Source: Streptomyces cinerochromogenes (GTDB lineage Bacteria > Actinomycetota > Actinomycetes > Streptomycetales > Streptomycetaceae). Taken from it: DNA of 64,000 bases. The translations under genes and the position numbers were made by a program. The stretch spans positions 24,552 to 88,551 of the forward strand of contig NZ_BMRM01000027.1 of the NCBI RefSeq assembly GCF_014648635.1, written 5' to 3'. The notes under the pieces are model-generated. The model did not search any database. It was not told where the DNA came from and saw only the letters and a list, made by a program, of their open reading frames with translations. How positions within the stretch are numbered: the first letter of the stretch is position 1; each line of letters starts with the position of its first letter. Below, piece after piece: positions 58,332 through 64,000 of the stretch.

Positions 58332-61300
58332 ATGGCCACATCGCCGGAAGCGGTGGTCGAGGCGCTGCGCACCGCGCTGAAGGAGAACGAGCGGCTGCGC
58401 ACCGCGGTGCGGGCGTCGGCCGAGCCGATCGCCGTCGTGGGAATGGGCTGCCGCTACCCGGCCGGGGTGCGCTCTCCGGAGGAGCTGTGGGAGCTGGTCC
58501 TGGAGGGCCGCGACGCGGTGTCCGGGTTCCCCGCCGACCGCGGCTGGGACCTGGCCTCCCTGTTCTCGTCCGACCCCGACCAGCCGGGGACGTCGTACGT
58601 CCGCGAGGGCGGGTTCCTGTACGACGCCGCCGAGTTCGACGCCGGGTTCTTCGGGATCTCCCCGCGTGAGGCGCTCGCCATGGACCCGCAGCAGAGGCTG
58701 CTGCTGGAGACCGCGTGGGAGGCCGCCGAGCGGGCCGGGATCGACCCGCACTCCCTGCGGGGCAGCAGCGCGGGCGTCTTCGCCGGGATCATGTACCACG
58801 ACTACGGCTCCCGGCCCGGTCTGGACGCCGACGACGTGGAGGGGTACCTCGGCACCGGCAGCGCGGGCAGCGTGGCCTCGGGGCGGATCGCGTACGCGCT
58901 GGGTCTCCAGGGCCCGGCGATCAGCGTGGACACGGCGTGCTCCTCGTCCCTGGTGGCGCTCCACCTGGCCATGCAGGCGCTGCGCCGGGGCGACTGCTCG
59001 CTGGCCTTCGCGGGCGGGGCGACGGTGATGTCGACGCCCGGCACCTTCGTGGAGTTCAGCCGGCAGCGCGGGCTGGCCCGGGACGGCCGGTGCAAGTCGT
59101 TCGCCGACGCGGCCGACGGCGCCGGGTGGAGCGAGGGCGTCGGCGTGCTGCTGCTGGAGCGGCTGTCCGACGCCCGGCGCAACGGCCGCCCGGTGCTGGC
59201 GGTGCTGCGCGGCAGCGCGGTGAACCAGGACGGGGCGAGCAGCGGTCTGACGGCGCCCAGCGGGCCGGCGCAGGAGCGGGTGATCCGGCAGGCGCTGCAG
59301 GACGCGGGCCTGTCCCCGGCCGAGGTCGACGTGGTCGAGGGGCACGGCACGGGCACCCCCCTGGGCGATCCGATCGAGGCGCAGGCGATCCTCGCGACGT
59401 ACGGCCAGGACCGCCCGGCGGGGCGTCCGCTGTGGCTGGGCTCGGTGAAGTCGAACCTCGGTCACACCCAGGCCGCGTCCGGTGTCGCCGGTGTCATCAA
59501 GATGGTGCAGGCGCTGCGGCACCGGACGCTCCCGCGGACCCTGCACGCCGAGCGGGCCAGCACGAAGGTGGACTGGTCGGCCGGTGCCGTGGAGCTGCTG
59601 ACCGACGCCCGGCCGTGGACGGACGAGGGCCGGCCCCGGCGCGCCGCCGTGTCCTCCTTCGGCATCAGCGGCACCAACGCGCACGTGGTGCTGGAGGAGG
59701 CCCCCGCAGCCGACCCGCGCGGCACCGGCGACACCGGCCGTGCGGACACCGGCGACGCCCCTGCGGCTTCCGGCTTCCTGCCGTACCTCCTGTCGGGCCG
59801 CGGCGCGGAGGCGTTGCGGGCCCAGGCGCTGCGGCTGCACGCGCGTCTGACGGACGGTCCCTCCCCGCGGCTGCCCGACGTGGCGTACTCGCTGGCGACG
59901 ACCCGCTCGACGTTCGAGCACCGCGCGGTGGTCGTGGCGGCGGACGCGGCCGAGCTGGCCGAGGGACTGCTGCGGGTCGGCCGCGGCGAGCGGCCCGCGG
60001 CGGGTGCCCGGGGCGAGGCGGCCGAGGCCGCGCTGGCCGTGCTGTTCACCGGCCAGGGCGCGCAGTGGGCGGGCATGGGGCGGGAGCTGTACGACCGGTA
60101 CCCCGCGTTCGCGCGGGCCTTCGACGCGGTGTGCGCCGCGCTCGACCCGCACCTCGAACGGCCCCTGCGGGACGTCGTCTTCGCGCGGCCGGGCACCGAG
60201 GGGCTGGTGGACGGCACCGGCTGGGCGCAGCCCGCGCTGTTCGCGGTGGAGGTCGCCCTGTTCCGGCTGGTGGAGTCCTGGGGCGTGCGCCCGCAGTACG
60301 TGTCCGGGCACTCCGTCGGGGAGCTGGCGGCGGCACACGTGGCCGGGGTGCTCTCCCTGCCGGACGCGGCCGCCGTGGTGGCGGCCCGCGGACGCCTGAT
60401 GCAACACCTCCCGCCGGGCGGCGCGATGTTCGCGATCGAGGCGACCGAGGAGGAGGTCGCGCCCCTGCTGACGGACACGGCGGACGGCGCCGACGGCGCC
60501 GGGCTGGCGGCGGTGAACGGGCCGTCCTCGCTGGTGGTCGCGGGCGCGGAGGAGGCCGCGGCGGCGGTGGCCGCCCACTTCTCGGCGCTGGGGCGGCGCA
60601 CCAGCCGGCTCCGGGTGAGCCACGCGTTCCACTCGCCCCTCATGGACGCGATGCTGGAGGAGTTCGCCGCCGTACTGCGCGGTGTCCGCCTCGACGCGCC
60701 GCGGATCCCCGTCGTCTCGGCGCTCACCGGCGGGCTGGTGAGCGCCGAGGAGGTGTGCGCGCCGGAGTACTGGGTGCGGCACGCCCGGGAGACCGTGCGC
60801 TTCCACGACGCGGTACGGGCCCTGGAGGAGCACGGGGTCGGCGTGTTCCTGGAACTCGGCCCCGACGCGGTGCTCACGGCGATGGGCGAGAGCTGCGCGG
60901 CCTCGCCCGGCACCGTGTTCGCCGCCGTCGCCCGCCGGGACCAGCCCGCGCCCCGGACCCTGCTGACGGCCCTCGCCGAGGCGCATGTCCGGGGCGTCCC
61001 GGTGGACTGGCCGGCCGTCCTCGCGGACACCGGCGCCCGCACGGTCGAGCTGCCGACGTACGCCTTCCAGCGCGAGCGGTACTGGCTGCAGCCGGCACCG
61101 GACCGGGCGGCCGACCGCTCCGCCGCCCGGATCGACGAGCACCGCTACCGCGTGGACTGGGTCCGGTTGCCCGCTCCGGGTACCGGCGGGGTACGGCTGC
61201 CCGATTCCGGTGCCGACGGCAGGCGGCTGCCCGGTCCCGGTGCCGACGGCGGGCGGCCGTCCGGTCCCGGTGTCACGGCCGACGGGTCCGGCGGCTGGCT

Positions 61301-63194
61301 GGTCGTCTCCTGTGCCGGCGTGGACGGCCCGGTGGAGGAACTCCTGGCGGCCTGCGGCCGGGCGGGCCGCCGGGCACGTCATCTCCGCGTCGGTGCCGCG
61401 GAGGCCGCCGACCGGGAGGAGCTGGCCCGTCGGCTGCGCGAGACGGCCGGGGCGGAGCCGCCGGCCCGGGTGGTGTCGTTCCTCTCCCTGGACGAGCGGC
61501 CGGTGGAGGACGGCTCGGCGCTGCCGCGCGGGCTCGCCATGACCACGGCCCTGATCCAGGCGCTGGGCGACGCGGACGTGGACGCCCCCGTGTGGGCCCT
61601 GACCCGGGGCGCCGTGTCCACCGGCCCCGACGACCCGGTACGGCACCCCCTCCAGGCGGCCGTCTGGGGCCTCGGCCGGGTCGCGGCGCTGGAGCAGCCG
61701 CAGCGCTGGGGCGGCCTGGCCGACCTGCCGGACGGCCCGGACGAGGAGGCGCTGGCGCGGCTCCTCGCGGTGCTCGCCGACCCGGGCGGCGAGGACCAGC
61801 TGGCCCTGCGGGACGACGGGGTGCACGGCTGCCGGCTGGTCCGCTCGCCGCTGCACGAGACGCCGGTGCGGCGCACCTGGAAACCGTCGGGCAGCGCGCT
61901 GGTGACCGGCGGGACGGGAGCGCTCGGCGCACAGGTCGCGCGCTGGCTCGCCGCCCAGGGCGCCCCCCGTCTCGTCCTGCTCAGCCGGCGCGGCGCCGAC
62001 GCGCCGGGGGCGGCCGAGCTGACGGCGGAACTGCGGGACCTGGGCGCCGAGGTGACGATCGCCGCCTGCGACCTCACCGACCGGGAGGAGCTGGAGCGCG
62101 TCGTCGCGTCGCTGCCCGCGGAGCACCCGGTCGACACGGTGGTGCACGCCGCGGGCGTGATCGGCGCCGAGACACCGCTCACCGCGTGCACACCCGCCGG
62201 GATCGCCGAGGTGCTCGCCGGCAAGCTGGCCGGCGCCCGCGCCCTGGACGCCGTCTTCGACGGCGGCCCCGGCAGGTCGCCGCAGGCGTTCGTGCTGTTC
62301 TCCTCCGGCGCGGGCCTGTGGGGCAACACCGGACAGGCGGCGTACGCGGCGGGCAACGCGTTCCTCGACGCGCTGGCCGGCGCGCGCCGCGGCCGGGGCC
62401 TCCCGGCGACCTCGGTGGCCTGGGGCGCGTGGGGCGGCGCGGGCATGGCGGCCGCCGAGGGCGCCGAGGACCTGCTGAGCAGGCGCGGGGTGCCGCTGAT
62501 GGCCCCGGAGACGGCGCTCGCGGGACTGCGGGCGGCACTGGACCGCGACGAGACCACCACCGCGTTCGCCGCGGTCGACTGGGCCCGGTTCGCCCCCGCC
62601 TACACCCTCGCCCGGCCCCGTGCCCTGCTGAACGACCTGCCCGACGCCCAGCGGGCCCTGCGGGGCGCCACGGACCCCGGGCACACCGACGGCCTGCGGC
62701 AGCGCCTCGCCGGGCTGGACCCCGAGGGCCGGCAGGAGGTGCTGCTGGAACTGGTGCGCAGCCACGCGGCCGACACGCTGGGGCACGTCTCCGCCGACCG
62801 CGTCCGGGCCACGACGGGCTTCAAGGAGGCCGGCTTCGACTCGATGGCCTCCGTGGCGCTGCGCAACCGGCTGATGGAGGCCACCGGTCTCACGCTGCCC
62901 ACCACGGTGGTCTTCGACCACGCCAACCCGGTGGCGCTGGCCCGGTTCCTGTGCGCCTGCCTGGTGCCGGACGACACGCGGCAGACGGACCCGCTCGGCC
63001 ATCTGGAGCGGCTGGAGGACCTCGTGGAGGCGCTGGAGCCCGACGCCCGCGGCCCCGTCGTCGCCCGGCTGCGGACGCTGCTGTGGAAGTGGGAGCGGCC
63101 GCAGGACACCGCCGGCGCCGACGCCGACGTGCTGACGGCGGCGACCGACGAGGAGATGTTCGACATCGTCAACAAGGAGCTGGGGATCTCGTGA
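58332..63194 (+). CDS. Type I modular PKS: module 4
   Basis: A 1620-residue single-module PKS. An N-terminal docking helix (MATSPEAVVEALRTALKENE...) is almost the same as that of the preceding protein. KS (about 31-460) has Cys203. AT (about 565-880) has Ser661 in GHSVGE and HAFH (764-767), malonyl type. KR (about 935-1435) has Trp1330 eight residues before Tyr1338 and no LDD, so A-type; the YAAGN active-site motif is intact. ACP has Ser1504 in AGFDSMAS. The C terminus is a different docking type (GHLERLEDLVEALEPDA..., ending DEEMFDIVNKELGIS), matched to the next protein. It should add acetate and leave a beta-hydroxyl. A 30-bp repeat is present before the KR structural half. The ATG has GGAGG upstream. 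The next PKS gene overlaps its stop (GTGA). Confidence 0.96.
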   Translation: MATSPEAVVEALRTALKENERLRTAVRASAEPIAVVGMGCRYPAGVRSPEELWELVLEGRDAVSGFPADRGWDLASLFSSDPDQPGTSYVREGGFLYDAAEFDAGFFGISPREALAMDPQQRLLLETAWEAAERAGIDPHSLRGSSAGVFAGIMYHDYGSRPGLDADDVEGYLGTGSAGSVASGRIAYALGLQGPAISVDTACSSSLVALHLAMQALRRGDCSLAFAGGATVMSTPGTFVEFSRQRGLARDGRCKSFADAADGAGWSEGVGVLLLERLSDARRNGRPVLAVLRGSAVNQDGASSGLTAPSGPAQERVIRQALQDAGLSPAEVDVVEGHGTGTPLGDPIEAQAILATYGQDRPAGRPLWLGSVKSNLGHTQAASGVAGVIKMVQALRHRTLPRTLHAERASTKVDWSAGAVELLTDARPWTDEGRPRRAAVSSFGISGTNAHVVLEEAPAADPRGTGDTGRADTGDAPAASGFLPYLLSGRGAEALRAQALRLHARLTDGPSPRLPDVAYSLATTRSTFEHRAVVVAADAAELAEGLLRVGRGERPAAGARGEAAEAALAVLFTGQGAQWAGMGRELYDRYPAFARAFDAVCAALDPHLERPLRDVVFARPGTEGLVDGTGWAQPALFAVEVALFRLVESWGVRPQYVSGHSVGELAAAHVAGVLSLPDAAAVVAARGRLMQHLPPGGAMFAIEATEEEVAPLLTDTADGADGAGLAAVNGPSSLVVAGAEEAAAAVAAHFSALGRRTSRLRVSHAFHSPLMDAMLEEFAAVLRGVRLDAPRIPVVSALTGGLVSAEEVCAPEYWVRHARETVRFHDAVRALEEHGVGVFLELGPDAVLTAMGESCAASPGTVFAAVARRDQPAPRTLLTALAEAHVRGVPVDWPAVLADTGARTVELPTYAFQRERYWLQPAPDRAADRSAARIDEHRYRVDWVRLPAPGTGGVRLPDSGADGRRLPGPGADGGRPSGPGVTADGSGGWLVVSCAGVDGPVEELLAACGRAGRRARHLRVGAAEAADREELARRLRETAGAEPPARVVSFLSLDERPVEDGSALPRGLAMTTALIQALGDADVDAPVWALTRGAVSTGPDDPVRHPLQAAVWGLGRVAALEQPQRWGGLADLPDGPDEEALARLLAVLADPGGEDQLALRDDGVHGCRLVRSPLHETPVRRTWKPSGSALVTGGTGALGAQVARWLAAQGAPRLVLLSRRGADAPGAAELTAELRDLGAEVTIAACDLTDREELERVVASLPAEHPVDTVVHAAGVIGAETPLTACTPAGIAEVLAGKLAGARALDAVFDGGPGRSPQAFVLFSSGAGLWGNTGQAAYAAGNAFLDALAGARRGRGLPATSVAWGAWGGAGMAAAEGAEDLLSRRGVPLMAPETALAGLRAALDRDETTTAFAAVDWARFAPAYTLARPRALLNDLPDAQRALRGATDPGHTDGLRQRLAGLDPEGRQEVLLELVRSHAADTLGHVSADRVRATTGFKEAGFDSMASVALRNRLMEATGLTLPTTVVFDHANPVALARFLCACLVPDDTRQTDPLGHLERLEDLVEALEPDARGPVVARLRTLLWKWERPQDTAGADADVLTAATDEEMFDIVNKELGIS
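61164..61276. repeat. 30-bp tandem repeat before the KR of module 4
   Basis: Four head-to-tail 30-base units from 61164 encode decapeptides such as RLPDSGADGR, RLPGPGADGG and RPSGPGVTAD. The second and third units are nearly identical; the first and last are diverged. They extend the linker just after the first KR strand (HRYRVDWV). Confidence 0.85.
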
Positions 63195-64000
63195 CCGCCG
63201 CCGAGGACAAACTTCGCCAGTACCTGAAGCTCGTCACCACCGAACTGCGGCAGACCCGGGACCGGCTGCGCGACGCGGAGGAACGGCCGTACGAGCCGAT
63301 CGCGATCGTCGGCATGGGCTGCCGGTTCCCCGGGGGCGTCGACTCCCCGGAGGCCCTGTGGCGGCTGGTCGCCGAGGGCACCGACGCGGTCTCGGACCTG
63401 CCGGCGGACCGCCACTGGGACCTCGACGCCCTCTACGCCCCGGAGCCCGGCCGCCCGGGGACGAGCCATGTGCGCGCGGGCGCCTTCCTCGACGACGCGG
63501 CGGGTTTCGACGCCGAGTTCTTCGGGATCAGTCCCCGTGAGGCGCTGGCGATGGACCCCCAGCAGCGGCTGTGGCTGGAGATCGTCTGGGAGGCCCTGGA
63601 GCGCGCCGGCATCGACCCGCTGTCGCTGCGGGACAGCCCGTCGGGTGTCTTCGTGGGACTGACGCACCAGGGGTACGCGTTCGCGTCCCGCGTGAACGAG
63701 CCGGACGAGGTGGCCGGTTACCGGCTGACCGGCAGTACGGCGGCGGTGGCCGCGGGACGCACGTCGTACCTGCTGGGGCTGACCGGCCCCGCGGTGACGG
63801 TGGACACCGCCTGCTCCTCCTCCCTCGTCGCCGTGCACCAGGCCGCCCACGCCCTGCGCTCGGGCGAGTGCTCCCTCGCCCTGGCCGGCGGTGTCACCGT
63901 GATGGCCACCCCCAACGCCTTCGTGGAGTTCGCCCGGCAGGACGGGCTCGCGGCGGACGGACGCTGCAAACCCTTCGCCGCCGCCGCCGACGGCACCGGC
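63191..64000 (+). CDS. Type I modular PKS, start of module 5 (cut by window end)
   Basis: The first 270 codons of the next PKS. A GTG start overlaps the preceding stop (GTGA), so translation is coupled. An N-terminal coiled-coil docking helix (EDKLRQYLKLVTTELRQTRD) of the common type that pairs with IVNKELG-ending C termini is followed by a KS with the active-site Cys208 in DTACSSSLVAV. The sequence ends inside the KS, so AT specificity and reductive domains cannot be read. Confidence 0.95.
   Translation, partial: MTAAEDKLRQYLKLVTTELRQTRDRLRDAEERPYEPIAIVGMGCRFPGGVDSPEALWRLVAEGTDAVSDLPADRHWDLDALYAPEPGRPGTSHVRAGAFLDDAAGFDAEFFGISPREALAMDPQQRLWLEIVWEALERAGIDPLSLRDSPSGVFVGLTHQGYAFASRVNEPDEVAGYRLTGSTAAVAAGRTSYLLGLTGPAVTVDTACSSSLVAVHQAAHALRSGECSLALAGGVTVMATPNAFVEFARQDGLAADGRCKPFAAAADGTG

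Overview
This is a high-GC (roughly 70% or more) actinomycete sequence, almost certainly a Streptomyces chromosome. The evidence is strong third-position GC bias, many GTG starts, ATGA/GTGA 4-bp gene overlaps, a SARP regulator, TerD, a PHO-box-preceded PhoX, and a sugar ABC importer without its own ATPase.

Positions 1-25339 are ordinary-looking accessory and housekeeping metabolism. From the left there is the very start of a leftward gene behind two LacI-type operators (1-139), then a coupled leftward operon of a GntR/FCD regulator, a DapA-family lyase and an Fe-S sugar-acid dehydratase (159-3450). Next come small leftward genes (an MBL-fold hydrolase, a Cys-rich small protein, an ABM-fold protein, a membrane protein, a maleylpyruvate-isomerase-like protein and a DUF6010 protein; 3570-6682) and an MFS exporter (6832-8064). 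A divergent uronate-catabolism cassette follows: kdgD plus an unrecognised coupled gene leftward, udh rightward, with two clear promoters. A DeoR-regulated sugar/polyol import operon (binding protein, two permeases, zinc dehydrogenase; 11460-16435) is next. Then come TerD, TetR, a Tat-exported PhoX with a PHO box, a conserved hypothetical, a secreted nuclease, a DUF3618 protein and dapA.

Positions 25350-64000 are one end of a modular type I polyketide biosynthetic cluster that continues past the right edge. A leftward tailoring/regulatory arm (36701 to 25350) holds a quinone oxidoreductase, an FAD monooxygenase, a SARP activator, a ferredoxin, a ferredoxin reductase, a free-standing adenylation-carrier-thioesterase protein, an NAD epimerase/reductase, an O-methyltransferase and a second FAD monooxygenase. 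The last seven are joined by 4-8 bp overlaps. A rightward arm holds a DUF2306 membrane protein and four PKS genes. Domain order read from motifs: KSQ-AT(malonyl)-ACP loading plus module 1 KS-AT(methylmalonyl)-KR(A)-ACP; module 2 KS-AT(malonyl)-DH-ER-KR(B)-ACP and module 3 KS-AT(methylmalonyl)-DH-KR(B)-ACP; module 4 KS-AT(malonyl)-KR(A)-ACP; then the start of module 5.

If collinear, the chain after module 4 would be a decanoyl thioester: acetate-derived methyl end, hydroxyl and methyl at the far end, a CH2-CH2, a methyl-branched double bond and a beta-hydroxyl. I do not recognise the final product. The most unusual structural feature is a set of tandem-repeat expansions scattered through the cluster: in several PKS linkers, in the tail of the thioesterase protein, and in a 143-bp almost A-free stretch before the first PKS gene. 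One repeat block of about 150 residues sits where an ER domain would be in module 3.
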